Made by a program: the position numbers and the translations under genes
DNA from: Streptomyces himalayensis subsp. himalayensis
GTDB taxonomy: Bacteria; Actinomycetota; Actinomycetes; Streptomycetales; Streptomycetaceae
Direction: 5' to 3'
NCBI RefSeq assembly: GCF_013778455.1
Contig: NZ_JACEHE010000026.1
Span: 1 to 64,000 of the forward strand
DNA: 64,000 nucleotides
In this document: one piece after another, positions 28,172 through 36,965 of the stretch
Layout of the letters: each line of letters starts with the position of its first letter
Position numbering within the stretch: the first letter of the stretch is position 1
Notes under the pieces: model-generated
What the model was told of the DNA's origin: nothing
The model's database searches: none
The model's input: only the letters and a program-made list of their open reading frames with translations

Positions 28172-29183
28172 GGTTCCCTCCAGAGTTTCCGGCGACCAGC
28201 GCCACGGGGCGGAAGTCGAGGACGTCGACCGGCTCGGCGTCGGGCCCGACGGTCCGTCCGCGAAGCCGGAAGCCGACGAGCGCACCTCCGGCGACCGGCA
28301 CGACGTCCTCGCACGTCAGGTCGAACGACAGCAGGTCGTCTTCGAAGCAGGGGGCGAGGTGGTCGCACGAGCGCCAGCCGACGACCGCTGCCAGCCCCGG
28401 CACCAGCCGGGACAGCGACGCCTGGGCGAGAGCGACGGTGTGACCGCCGTAGACCAGCCGCCGGCCCCGCTGCCCGCGGGCGGGGTCGCGATGGGCGGCG
28501 GCCTGGTTCTGGGTCAGGCGTACGAGGTCCAGGGCGCCGCTGATCGAGTCACGCAGCGGGTCTGCCGCCTGGAAGCCCTTCTCGGGCAGCGCAGCCCGGG
28601 ACAGCCGGGTGAGATCCCAGTGCCCGGGTACGGCGGGCAGGAAGTCCGTGAGGGGGCGGGTGGAGTCGGCGCTGCCGATGTCTCCGGCCTCCTCCAGGCG
28701 GCCCTGGTCACGCAGGGGCAGCAGGGCCAGACGCTCCAGGGAGGCGACCAGGGCGCCGTGCTCGTCGCGCGTCTCGATGGAGAGCAGTACCTTTGCCCGT
28801 CTGCCCTTGCCGTTGTCGCGCGTGAAGGCCCGGGCGACGGGGGTGACGGTCGAGGTCACCGTCGCCCCGATCGGCAATTGTTGGTGCAGGGTCACGTCGC
28901 GGTAGAAGAGGTTGGCGATGACGATCTTCGTTGCGACGGTGGACTGACCGATGGCGACCTGAAGGGCGAGGGCCGAGTTCACCACCCGCGTGTCCGCGCC
29001 GGTGACGGCGTGCGACAGCGGTGTGCTGAGGGACAGCCGGGCCGGGTCTCCGCTGATGGCCTGGTACAGGGCGGCGGTGCCCTCGTCGATGGTGATGGCC
29101 GGTGCGTTCGGCAGGGGTTCACCGATGACGAAATCGTCGCCGTAGGGGCCGTCTGGGGGGATGGCTGTGTTGCGTGTGCTCAC
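28164..29183 (-). CDS. MaoC-like double-hotdog hydratase (mesaconyl/itaconyl-CoA hydratase type)
   Basis: 339 residues with two hotdog halves. The N-half has AALYQAISGDPARLSLSTPL and TVATKIVIANLFYRDVTLHQ; the C-half has LVYGGHTVALAQASLSRLV and GWRSCDHLAPCFEDDLLSF. Size and layout match the mesaconyl-CoA/citramalyl hydratase group of MaoC-fold enzymes. The neighbouring class III CoA-transferase and CitE-like lyase support a hydratase acting on a branched or C5 acyl-CoA. It overlaps the CitE gene by 4 bases. Confidence 0.75.
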   Translation of the reverse strand: MSTRNTAIPPDGPYGDDFVIGEPLPNAPAITIDEGTAALYQAISGDPARLSLSTPLSHAVTGADTRVVNSALALQVAIGQSTVATKIVIANLFYRDVTLHQQLPIGATVTSTVTPVARAFTRDNGKGRRAKVLLSIETRDEHGALVASLERLALLPLRDQGRLEEAGDIGSADSTRPLTDFLPAVPGHWDLTRLSRAALPEKGFQAADPLRDSISGALDLVRLTQNQAAAHRDPARGQRGRRLVYGGHTVALAQASLSRLVPGLAAVVGWRSCDHLAPCFEDDLLSFDLTCEDVVPVAGGALVGFRLRGRTVGPDAEPVDVLDFRPVALVAGNSGGNHV

Positions 29184-30004
29184 TGCTGGCCTTCCGCGAG
29201 GATGCGACGGGCGCGGTCGACGACGGGCTTGTCGACCATGGCTCCGTCCACGGCGATCGCGCCGTCGGCGGGTGCGTCGGCCACGGCGGCCGTGACGCGG
29301 CGCGCCCAGGCGGTCATGTCGTCCGAGGGAGCGAACGCCCTGAGCGCGTGTTCGAGCTGGGCTGGGTGGATGCAGAGCTTGCCCGTGAAACCGAGGTCGC
29401 TCTGACGTCGGCAGTCGGTTTGGAGCCGGTGCTCGTCGTCGACGGCGGCGGTGGGGCCGGCGATCGCGGGGATCGCGGCGCAGGCCGCCGCGTTCACGAT
29501 CCGCGCCTGCGCCCAGGAGGTGTCCTGGGCGTGGAGCCCGCCCGCCGCGGCGAGTTCCGCACGGTAGTCCAGCTCGCCGAACATCACGGCGCGTACGGCC
29601 GGGTGGGCGGTGATGGCGCGGGCGTCCTCGACCCCTTCGGGGCTTTCGACGAGCGCCACGAGTGGCAGGTCCGTGCGGGTCGCGATCTCGTGCACCGCGT
29701 CGGGGGTTGCTTTGGGCAGCACGAGGGCATCGAGGTGTTCTCGCTGCGCGTTTGCGAGGTCGAGGTCGGCGGCCAGATGCGGTGAGCCGGCGGCGTTGAC
29801 CCGCAGCCAGAGCCGTCGCCGTGCCGAAGTCAGCGGACGTGCCGACGTCCGTATCAGCGCGCGGGCTTCGTCCTTGCTGGTCGCGGTGACGCCGTCCTCG
29901 AGGTCGACCATCAGGGCCGAGGCGGTGGAGGTCCGGGCCTTGTGCAAGAACCGCTCGGAGGAGGCGGGCACCGCCAGCACGGTCCGGGGCAGGAGCGTGG
30001 TCAT
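29180..30004 (-). CDS. HpcH/HpaI-family CitE-like acyl-CoA lyase
   Basis: 274 residues. The metal and substrate motifs of CitE-like TIM barrels are visible: RTVLAVPASSERFLHKA, ALMVDLEDGV, WLRVNAAGS, LVLPKAT, ALVESPEGVEDA, VMFGELDYRAEL and GFTGKLCIHPAQLE. It would cleave a beta-hydroxyacyl-CoA such as citramalyl-CoA or malyl-CoA. It sits between the P450 gene and the MaoC gene with 4-base overlaps on both sides, so all are made together. Confidence 0.85.
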   Translation of the reverse strand: MTTLLPRTVLAVPASSERFLHKARTSTASALMVDLEDGVTATSKDEARALIRTSARPLTSARRRLWLRVNAAGSPHLAADLDLANAQREHLDALVLPKATPDAVHEIATRTDLPLVALVESPEGVEDARAITAHPAVRAVMFGELDYRAELAAAGGLHAQDTSWAQARIVNAAACAAIPAIAGPTAAVDDEHRLQTDCRRQSDLGFTGKLCIHPAQLEHALRAFAPSDDMTAWARRVTAAVADAPADGAIAVDGAMVDKPVVDRARRILAEGQQ

Positions 30005-31221
30005 GCCGGGCTGAACCTCACGGGCAGGGAGGCCAGGCCGTTGACGAAGTTCGAGTGCAGGCGCACCGGTTCGCCGCTGACCTCGATATCCGGCAGGCGG
30101 TCGAACAGCTCCTCGAAGAAGATCGTCATCTCCTTGCGGGCCAGCACCGCCCCCAGGCAGAAGTGCGGGCCGCCGCCGCCGAAGGCCACGTGCTGCTCCT
30201 CCGGCCGCTCGAAGTCGAGTTCACCGGCCCGGTCGAATGCCCGCTCGTCGCGGTTCGCGGAGGTGTACCAGAGCACGACCTTGTCACCCTTGGCGATTGG
30301 CTGTCCGGCGATTTCCGTGTCCCGGGTCGCGGTGCGCCGGAAGTACATCACCGGGGTCACCCAGCGGACGATCTCCTCCACCGCGCGCGGCGCGAGCCGC
30401 TGGAAGTCCCCCTGCCAGCGCTGCCGCTGCTCGGGGTGGAGCGACAGGGCGTACATGCCCTGCCCGATGCTGGTCGCCGTCGTCTCGATGCCGGCGGTCA
30501 CCAGCAGGGCGAAGAACACCGCGATCTCGTGGTCGCTCATGCGCTGCCCGTCGACCTCCGCGGCCAGCAGGCGCCGCAGGAACGAGGCCGAGTCGTCGAC
30601 CTGTTCCCGTGCCCGCGCGACCAGGTCCTCGGCGTAGGCGATGATCTCCAGCATGGCGTTGTACGCCTCGGCGGTGCCGTACGCGGACAGTGCGGTGCCG
30701 GTCAGCGCGACGAGCCGGGCCCGGTCGTCGGCTGGGACGCCGAGCAGTTCGCAGATGATCTGCGCCGGGAAGTCACCGACGATGTCCTGCATGAAGTCGC
30801 ACGAGCCCTTGTCCGCGACGCGGTCGATGCACCGCCGGGCGTGTATGCGGATCGTGTCGCTGAGGGCCTCGACGGTGCGGGGGGTGAGGACCCGGTTGAC
30901 GATGGCCCGGTGGTGGGCGTGTGCGGCGCCGCTCATGTTGAGCATCCCGCCGAAGATGTGGACCATCTCCGGCGTCATGTCGACGATCTCGGTGCCGTGG
31001 GCGGAGGTGAACGTGTCCTGGTCGCGGCTGACCTCGACCAGTTCCTGGTAGCGGACGACCGACCAGAACCCCCGGCCGGCGTCGGGGAACCAGGAGGAGG
31101 GCGGCTCGTCGTGCCAGTGCACGGCGCCCTCCTGGCGCATCGCGGCGAACGCCGCCTGCGGGTCCGGTTGGGTCCAGAACTCCGGCAGGGCCGGGTTCGT
31201 GGGTGTGTCGATGTCATGCAT
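30001..31221 (-). CDS. Cytochrome P450
   Basis: 406 residues. The I-helix oxygen-binding motif reads VTAGIETTATSIGQ. An EEIVRW region and VMYFRRTATRDTEI follow, and the heme loop is FGGGGPHFCLGAVLARKE with the Cys ligand. The FGGG.HFCLG loop and the TPE.VHIFGG B-C region resemble CYP124/125/142-type alkyl or side-chain hydroxylases. Electron donors may be the 2Fe-2S reductase encoded 49 bp upstream. It starts the overlapping gene chain P450-CitE-MaoC-CoA-transferase-SSADH. Confidence 0.9.
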   Translation of the reverse strand: MHDIDTPTNPALPEFWTQPDPQAAFAAMRQEGAVHWHDEPPSSWFPDAGRGFWSVVRYQELVEVSRDQDTFTSAHGTEIVDMTPEMVHIFGGMLNMSGAAHAHHRAIVNRVLTPRTVEALSDTIRIHARRCIDRVADKGSCDFMQDIVGDFPAQIICELLGVPADDRARLVALTGTALSAYGTAEAYNAMLEIIAYAEDLVARAREQVDDSASFLRRLLAAEVDGQRMSDHEIAVFFALLVTAGIETTATSIGQGMYALSLHPEQRQRWQGDFQRLAPRAVEEIVRWVTPVMYFRRTATRDTEIAGQPIAKGDKVVLWYTSANRDERAFDRAGELDFERPEEQHVAFGGGGPHFCLGAVLARKEMTIFFEELFDRLPDIEVSGEPVRLHSNFVNGLASLPVRFSPA

Positions 31222-31270
31222 GGAGTACGGCCTGTTCTGCTGGCTGTGGGAAATGGGGAGGCCGGACGGC

Positions 31271-32299
31271 TCAGAGGTCGAGGACGAGCTTGCGGGACAG
31301 GCATCGGCCGACGCAGATCATCATCGTCTCGTTGCTGTCGCGCTCCTCCGGCGTGAGGACCTGGTCACGGTGGTCGGGGGTGCCGTCGAGGACGGTCGTC
31401 TCGCAGGAGCCGCAGTAGCCCTCTTCGCAGGAGAAGGGGACCTGCGGCACGACCTCGCGCACCACGTCGATCAGCCGCTTGTCCGCGGGAACGGTCAGAG
31501 TCCGTCCGGAGCGGGCGAGTTCCACCTCGAAGGATGTGTCGGCGCCGGTTCGCTCACTGTCGGGTACGGGCTTGGCGCCGAAGCGCTCCAGGTGGAGCGT
31601 GCCGGCGGGCAGCAGCGTTTCGCTGAGTGTCTCGGCGGCCTGGAGCATCGGCTCGGGACCGCACGCGTAGACCGCGGTTCCCTCGGGCAGGTCTGCGAAG
31701 GCGGCGGCGAAGTCGGGATGTCCCATCTCGTCCTGCGGCACCAGCTGTGCTTCGCCTTCGCAGGAGGCGGCCAGTTCGGCGAGTTCGGCCGTGTAGGCCA
31801 TGGACGACCGGGTCCGTCCGCCGTAGACGAGCGTCCAGGGGGTCCCGGTGGCGGCGGCCCGGCGGACCATCGCCAGGATCGGAGTGATTCCGATTCCTCC
31901 GGCCAGGAACAGGTACCGGTCGGCCTCGGCCAGGCGGAAGTGGTTGCGGGGTCCGCGTATCGACAGCAGCGAGCCTTCGGTGAGCCGGTCGTGGACTTCG
32001 GCGGAGCCGCCTCGGCCCTCCGGCTCCCGGAGCACGGCCACGACGTACTCACCGGGGCGTTCCCCTTGCCCGCAGAGGGAGTACTGCCTGACCGTTCCTG
32101 AAGGCAGGACGAGGTCGATGTGCGCGCCGGGCTCCCATGCCTCGAGCGGCTCGTCGGCCGTTTCGGCCGGTACGAGGGTCAGCTCCACCACGCCCTGGGC
32201 GGGCTCACGCCGGCCGGCGATCCTCACTCGCCGGTCCTCGGGACTCGACGTCTGCTCTTTGGAACTCACCGGTCGGTCTCCGACAATGCTGGTGCTCAT
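31271..32299 (-). CDS. Oxygenase reductase: FNR-type flavin domain plus C-terminal 2Fe-2S ferredoxin
   Basis: About 342 residues from ATG 32299 (GTG 32350 is a weaker alternative). The flavin/NAD module shows RQYSLCG, SIRGPRNHFRL, LFLAGGIGITPILAMVRRAA and AVYACGPEPML. The C-terminal plant-type ferredoxin has CEEGYCGSC and a distant Cys in MMICVGRC. This is the phthalate-dioxygenase/carnitine-monooxygenase reductase layout. It can pass electrons to the P450 in this operon or to the Rieske oxygenase at 38650; no other reductase or ferredoxin was found in the island. Confidence 0.9.
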   Translation of the reverse strand: MSTSIVGDRPVSSKEQTSSPEDRRVRIAGRREPAQGVVELTLVPAETADEPLEAWEPGAHIDLVLPSGTVRQYSLCGQGERPGEYVVAVLREPEGRGGSAEVHDRLTEGSLLSIRGPRNHFRLAEADRYLFLAGGIGITPILAMVRRAAATGTPWTLVYGGRTRSSMAYTAELAELAASCEGEAQLVPQDEMGHPDFAAAFADLPEGTAVYACGPEPMLQAAETLSETLLPAGTLHLERFGAKPVPDSERTGADTSFEVELARSGRTLTVPADKRLIDVVREVVPQVPFSCEEGYCGSCETTVLDGTPDHRDQVLTPEERDSNETMMICVGRCLSRKLVLDL

Positions 32300-32358
32300 G
32301 ACCCGTGTCTCACTTTCTTTCTGATCGTCCGCCGCCGAACGGTCGGACACTCCACCGG

Positions 32359-33138
32359 TCAGGCGGCGGAGTTCTGACGAAGCGCGAACGCCATCTCGGC
32401 TCCCGCGTCAGCCACGACGTCGGTGCCGTTGACCCACGTGGCCCGGGGGCTGGCCAGGAACTCGATGACGGCGGCGATCTCGTCGGGACGTCCGTTGCGT
32501 CCCCCGGCGAGTTCCGTCAGAGGGTCCAGCTCCGCGTGTCCCATCGATGCGTAGAACGAGGGCAGGAGGGGGGTCTCGACCGCACCCGGGCTCACGGTGT
32601 TGAGGCGCACGTGACCGCGGTAGCGCTGGGCGGCGAGGGAGGTCCACACGATGAGGGCCTCCTTGCTGCGGGCGTAGGCGTCCTTGCCGTCGGGGAGCAG
32701 GGCGGCGCCGGTGTCGACGCCGGTTCGGAAGTCGGGTGCTTCGATCAGCCGGGTCACCTCGGCGAGGTGGTCGCGCCAGTACCAGCCGGCCGTGGACGCC
32801 ACGCTGACGACGGCGCCGCCTTCGTTCATGCGCGGCACCAGCCGGTCGGTCAGGTGGCGCAGCCCGAAGAAGTTGACGCCGAGGATCAGCGGGACCGGGG
32901 AGGCTCCGGATACCCCGGCCACGTTGCACAGGACATCGGCAGGCCGGTCCAGCGCATCCACAGCGGTGTCGATCGACGAGCAGTCGTTCAGGTCGGTCTC
33001 GACGAAGCGAACCGGAGAGCCGGGCTTCCTGCGGTCGAGAACGATGACCTCGTCCCCCAGCGCCACGAATCGACGGACGACGGCTTCACCGATGCCCGAC
33101 GCCCCTCCAGTGACCACGACGGTGCGTGACCTGGTCAT
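32359..33138 (-). CDS. Short-chain dehydrogenase/reductase
   Basis: 259 residues from ATG 33138 behind AAGGGGAAG. Motifs: TVVVTGGASGIGEAVVRRF (cofactor loop), LDRR, CNVAGVSG, SVASTAGW, and the catalytic YARSKEAL (YxxxK) preceded by an unusually long insert after WYWRDHLAEV. It ends with VNGTDVVADAG. Such 3-alpha-hydroxysteroid-dehydrogenase-like SDRs with an insert act on alcohols. It is the first gene of the minus-strand operon; the 201-bp upstream gap holds the likely promoter. Confidence 0.87.
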   Translation of the reverse strand: MTRSRTVVVTGGASGIGEAVVRRFVALGDEVIVLDRRKPGSPVRFVETDLNDCSSIDTAVDALDRPADVLCNVAGVSGASPVPLILGVNFFGLRHLTDRLVPRMNEGGAVVSVASTAGWYWRDHLAEVTRLIEAPDFRTGVDTGAALLPDGKDAYARSKEALIVWTSLAAQRYRGHVRLNTVSPGAVETPLLPSFYASMGHAELDPLTELAGGRNGRPDEIAAVIEFLASPRATWVNGTDVVADAGAEMAFALRQNSAA

Positions 33139-33273
33139 CAGCTTCCCCTTATGAACCCGCGGCAACCCGCTGCCGCGCGACAAGGACGCGGCAGCGCCGG
33201 ACGTCCTCACGATGACACGAGATGACCATCCCGGCAAGGGAATCTGACGTTTCGATGGTCGCTTGGGGAGGTT

Positions 33274-33281
33274 ATTTTGCA
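33274..33281. promoter_or_regulatory. ATTTTGCA motif upstream of the SDR-to-agmatinase operon
   Basis: ATTTTGCA lies 136 bp upstream of the SDR start. The same octamer occurs at 34400-34407 and 35238-35245, each in a regulatory gap of the same island. It is AT-rich in very GC-rich DNA and could be a shared operator half-site. Confidence 0.4.
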
Positions 33282-33339
33282 GTCGCTGCTTTCTCGGCAA
33301 GCCTATTTTTGCTTTGGGGGTAAGGGGTTTCCTGCGGTT

Positions 33340-34335
33340 CTACAGGGCGGACCAGGTGTACGGCAGCTTGTGGATGTCGATGTAGTTGAACGTCTCCGTG
33401 GTCAGCACCCCGGGGATGCCGCGCAGGACGCTGCCGGTCAGGCGGTACAGGCCGGCCCTGTCGGCGCAGCTCACCTCCAGCAGGAGGTCGTAGGGGCCGG
33501 TCGTGGCGGCCACGACATCGATTTCCGGCACCTGACGCAGACGCTCCACGACCTCGGGCATGGGGCCCTGTACGCGTACTCCCACGCCGGCCTGCACGCG
33601 ATGGCCGTAGAGAAGTTGGTTGGTGATGGTGACGATCTGCACGACGCCGCTGTCGAGGAGGCGCAGCACCCGTCGCCGTGCGCTGGCATACGGGACGCCC
33701 GACTGCTCGGCGAGTTGACGGTAGCTGGCGCGCCCGTCCCGTTGCAGGACCCGGATCAGCGCCCTGTCGGCCTCGTCGAGTTCATCGGCGGAACGACGGG
33801 GGGCCGGTGAGTGCTGCCGACCGCCGCCGAGGAGAACGTGGTGCGACCCGGTGGGCTCGTACTTCTCCACGGAGAGGTACTGCATGGTCAGGCACTGAGC
33901 CACTCCGGGCAGCGTGCGGACCGACTCGTCGAGGATCCGCAACAGGTCCCGGTCGTCCCGGGCCACCAGCTCGGCGACGATGTCGAAGACTCCGGCCGTC
34001 TGTACGACGAGATCAGCTGCGGGCAGCGCGTTCAGCGCGCGAGCGATGGGAAGGGCCGGGCCGCTCACCGTGATGCCGAGCAGTGCGAAGCTCTCCAGCC
34101 CGAGCAGGGGAGCGGGGACGCTCCCCACCACCTGGATGACATCTTCGGCGATCAGGCGTTTGAGGCGCTCACGGACCGCGTCTCCCGACAGGTCGACACC
34201 GGCGCCCAGGTCCGCATACGCGGCTCTCCCGTTCGCCGTAAGGAGCTTGATCAACTTCTCGTCCACCGAGTCGAGGGCTGCCCCGGGAACCGGGACCCCC
34301 GGCTCGACATCCTGCCCGTCGTGCTGCCGCGGCAT
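33340..34335 (-). CDS. Lrp/AsnC-family two-module regulator of the catabolic island
   Basis: 331 residues from ATG 34335, which has an ideal GGAGG ribosome site; longer frames upstream are less likely. Module 1: DSVDEKLIKLLTANGRAAYA, DAVRERLKRL. Module 2: ELDEADRALIRVLQRDGRAS, YASARRRVLRLL. Each is followed by a ligand-binding domain. This is the same architecture as the regulator at 4545. Located directly upstream of the SDR operon on the same strand, it probably senses a pathway amine or amino acid. Confidence 0.87.
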   Translation of the reverse strand: MPRQHDGQDVEPGVPVPGAALDSVDEKLIKLLTANGRAAYADLGAGVDLSGDAVRERLKRLIAEDVIQVVGSVPAPLLGLESFALLGITVSGPALPIARALNALPAADLVVQTAGVFDIVAELVARDDRDLLRILDESVRTLPGVAQCLTMQYLSVEKYEPTGSHHVLLGGGRQHSPAPRRSADELDEADRALIRVLQRDGRASYRQLAEQSGVPYASARRRVLRLLDSGVVQIVTITNQLLYGHRVQAGVGVRVQGPMPEVVERLRQVPEIDVVAATTGPYDLLLEVSCADRAGLYRLTGSVLRGIPGVLTTETFNYIDIHKLPYTWSAL

Positions 34336-34406
34336 GAGCATCACCTCCGTGTGCATGACCCCTGAGAGAGATCCGCACACTACACCTGGGCACTAGCGAA
34401 TTTTGC

Positions 34407-34421
34407 ATGCTGACTCAGCAT
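34407..34421. promoter_or_regulatory. Perfect 15-bp palindrome upstream of the Lrp gene
   Basis: ATGCTGACTCAGCAT, a perfect dyad around a central C, lies 72-86 bp upstream of ATG 34335 and just after an ATTTTGCA. It is a likely operator, for autoregulation by Lrp or for the nearby TetR protein. Confidence 0.55.
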
Positions 34422-34479
34422 ACGAGCATTTTGGACACGCCCTGGTGGGTGCAGCGGCTCCGCTGCGGATGGCAGGTGG

Positions 34480-35145
34480 TCAGTCGCGGACCTCGTCGAC
34501 CTCGTTACTCGGCGCCACTGCGCTGGAAAGTGAGGGCGGCGTGTCCCGTGCGGCGGTCCTGTCCGGACTCCAGCTCTGGAGGAAGCCCCGCACGTCCTGC
34601 TCCAGCCGGGCGGGGGAGTAGGTGGCCGGGTCCAGGGCGGTCATGACGCCGAGTCCGTCGACGAACGTGGCCAGGGTCGCGGCCGTGCGGGCTGCCTCCC
34701 AGGGCGGGTCGAGGATTCCCTCCTCGATGCAGGACTCGACCAGCTCCCGAATCCGGGCGTGGTAGTCCTGGTGCTCCTCCAGCACCGCCTCGGCGAGGGC
34801 CGGATGGTCCGCCACGCGTCCCATGAACCCGAGCCAGATCTTGAAGTCCAGTCGCGACTGGGCGTCCACTGGGAGCGCACGGAGAAGGACGCCGATGAGT
34901 CGTTCAAGTGGTGGTGTCTCGGACGCCGGCCCCAGTTCCTGCTCGCGCTGGAGGGCTAGCCGGTAGGCGAAGAGCAGCAAGTCGTCGCGGTCGCGGAAGT
35001 AGTGGGCGATCACGCCCCGCGTCCACCCCGCCTCGGCGGCCACCGCGCGGATCGTGGCGCCCTCGACGCCGTCGCGCTCCACCACCGCCCACACGGCGCG
35101 GGCCAGATCCTTCTTGCGCTCGCCGTGGTCGACGATCTTGGGCAC
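34480..35145 (-). CDS. TetR-family repressor
   Basis: 221 residues. The N-terminal HTH is clear: RKKDLARAVWAVVERDGVEG, TIRAVAAEAGWTRGVIAHYF, DRDDLLLFAY. The C-terminal ligand domain resembles BetI/TetR_C_6 regulators (DFKIWLGFMGRVADHPALAE, VDGLGVMTAL). It is divergent from the permease-amidohydrolase-Rieske operon; a palindrome at 35283 in the shared 330-bp gap is the likely binding site. Confidence 0.87.
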   Translation of the reverse strand: MPKIVDHGERKKDLARAVWAVVERDGVEGATIRAVAAEAGWTRGVIAHYFRDRDDLLLFAYRLALQREQELGPASETPPLERLIGVLLRALPVDAQSRLDFKIWLGFMGRVADHPALAEAVLEEHQDYHARIRELVESCIEEGILDPPWEAARTAATLATFVDGLGVMTALDPATYSPARLEQDVRGFLQSWSPDRTAARDTPPSLSSAVAPSNEVDEVRD

Positions 35146-35282
35146 GCTTCCTCCCCTGTTGCGCCTGACTCGGCGACTGTTGTGACAGCCCCTGCTCCGG
35201 TGCTGGTCAGAGCCGTGCCGGAGGCTGGCATGCGTCTATTTTGCATTCACCCTCTTGACGCCGATCCAGCCCCTACGTTTTT

Positions 35283-35295
35283 ATGACACTGTCAT
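35283..35295. promoter_or_regulatory. Palindromic operator between tetR and the permease gene
   Basis: ATGACACTGTCAT is a perfect 13-bp dyad inside TTTTTATGACACTGTCATGA. It lies 138 bp from the TetR start and 181 bp from the permease start. An ATTTTGCA octamer is at 35238-35245. Typical size and position for a TetR operator. Confidence 0.55.
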
Positions 35296-35475
35296 GAATC
35301 GCGGGGTCGCCGTTACGCCCCGTCGTCTCCGCGGCCCGCATGCCGTCACCCAATGGCCCTCGCACGTGGCCGGCCGCCGCCATCAGCAGGCGCAGCCGGC
35401 CACCGGGCGGACCGTATCCCGTCACCCGCACCGCCTTCCGGTTCGTCCGCCCTCGCCTGCCCGAAGGGAACCCCA

Positions 35476-36939
35476 ATGCCACCGACTTCTGACGGCACCA
35501 TCGAAACCAGTTCCGAGCCACGGAGCACGGACGGTCACGCCCACACGCTCAAACCGGGTGTGCTCGGGGTGACCGCGGTGGCCTTCCTCGTCATCTCGGC
35601 CGCTGCCCCCCTGAACCTTCTGGCCGGCTACGGTCCCCTGGGCTACATGGTCGGCGGGCTCGGTGCCCCGGTCGGGTTCGTCCTCGCCGGCCTCGTGCTC
35701 GCCACGTTCGTCGCCGGCTTCATGGCGATGACCCGTTACATAGACCGTCCGGGCACCTTCTACGCCTACGTCGAGCGCGGGCTGGGAAAGGACCTGGGAC
35801 GCGGGGCCGCCGCGGTCGCGCTGATCTCCTACCTGGCGATCCAGGTGGGCGCCATGGGCATCCTGGCCACAGTCGCCCAGTCACTGATCGACAACTTCTT
35901 CGGCGTCCACGTCCACTGGGCCATCATTGCGGTTGTCCTCCAGGTGATCATCTGGTACCTGGGACGACGGGGCATCGACATCGGCACGAAGGTGCTGGGC
36001 GTTCTGCTCTTCGCGGAGATCGGCATCCTCGCCGTCATCGCCGTGTGTGTGCTGCTCAAGGGCGGGAGCAGCGAGGGCATCCAGGCCGGTTCGTTCGCCC
36101 CGTCCAACGTCTTCACCTCCGGCATGGCAGCGTCATCCGTCGTCTGGTTCGGAGCCTTCCTCGGTATCGAGTACACCGCGATCTACCGAGCGGAGACCAA
36201 GAACCCCGACCGCACCGTCCCCCGCGCCGCATACGTGTCCCTGGGCTTTCTGGCCGTCTTCTACTGCTTCGTCAGCTGGGCCGTCGTCCAGGCGTTCGGC
36301 GACTCGGCCATCGCGGCGGCGGCCGGTGACCACCCGACGGACATGGTCTACCTGGTCGCCGAACGCTACGTCGGCACCTGGGCGGGCGAAGTGACGCAGA
36401 TCCTGATGGTCACCAGCAGCATCGCGTCCGCCCTGGCCTACTTCAACGCCATCAGCCGCTACGGACACAGCATGTCCAGCGAGGGCATGCTGCCCAAGAG
36501 AATGTCGCGCGTCCACCCGGTGTACCGCTCTCCGAACAACGGCAACCTTCAGGCCGTCATCACCGTCGGCGCAGTCTTCCTGTTCGCCGCGGTCGGCCTC
36601 GACCCGTACACGAACATGACGGTCTGGATGAGCACGCCCGGTGTCCTCGGCATCATCGTGCTGATGACCCTGACCGCGGTGGCCGTCGTCGTCTTCTTCT
36701 GGCGCAAGCAACGGTCGTCCCGCGATCGCTGGATCGTCGCGGTGTCCTCCGTCTCCGTACTTTTGCTCGGGGCGGTGACGTACCTGCTGATCGACAACGT
36801 CGAGCTCATGACCGGCAGCACCGGAGCCGTCAACACCTTCGCCGTCACCCTGCCGTTCGCCGCCCTACTCCTCGTGGCGCTTGCCAGCCGTTTGCGGCGC
36901 GGGCGCGGTGCTGTCGCGGCGGCCGTCACTGACACCTGA
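35476..36939 (+). CDS. APC-superfamily amino acid/amine permease
   Basis: 487 residues from ATG 35476 (GAAGGGAA upstream). About 12 membrane helices follow a polar N-terminus. Characteristic APC motifs are present: FLVISAAAPLNLLAGYGPLG, RYIDRPGTFYAYVERGLGKD and GIEYTAIYRAETKNPDRTVP in the family substrate/gating region. It probably brings the pathway substrate into the cell. It heads a plus-strand operon with the amidohydrolase and Rieske genes. Confidence 0.88.
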   Translation: MPPTSDGTIETSSEPRSTDGHAHTLKPGVLGVTAVAFLVISAAAPLNLLAGYGPLGYMVGGLGAPVGFVLAGLVLATFVAGFMAMTRYIDRPGTFYAYVERGLGKDLGRGAAAVALISYLAIQVGAMGILATVAQSLIDNFFGVHVHWAIIAVVLQVIIWYLGRRGIDIGTKVLGVLLFAEIGILAVIAVCVLLKGGSSEGIQAGSFAPSNVFTSGMAASSVVWFGAFLGIEYTAIYRAETKNPDRTVPRAAYVSLGFLAVFYCFVSWAVVQAFGDSAIAAAAGDHPTDMVYLVAERYVGTWAGEVTQILMVTSSIASALAYFNAISRYGHSMSSEGMLPKRMSRVHPVYRSPNNGNLQAVITVGAVFLFAAVGLDPYTNMTVWMSTPGVLGIIVLMTLTAVAVVVFFWRKQRSSRDRWIVAVSSVSVLLLGAVTYLLIDNVELMTGSTGAVNTFAVTLPFAALLLVALASRLRRGRGAVAAAVTDT

Positions 36940-36965
36940 CCCCGAGCACCGAAAGAGCCATCTCC

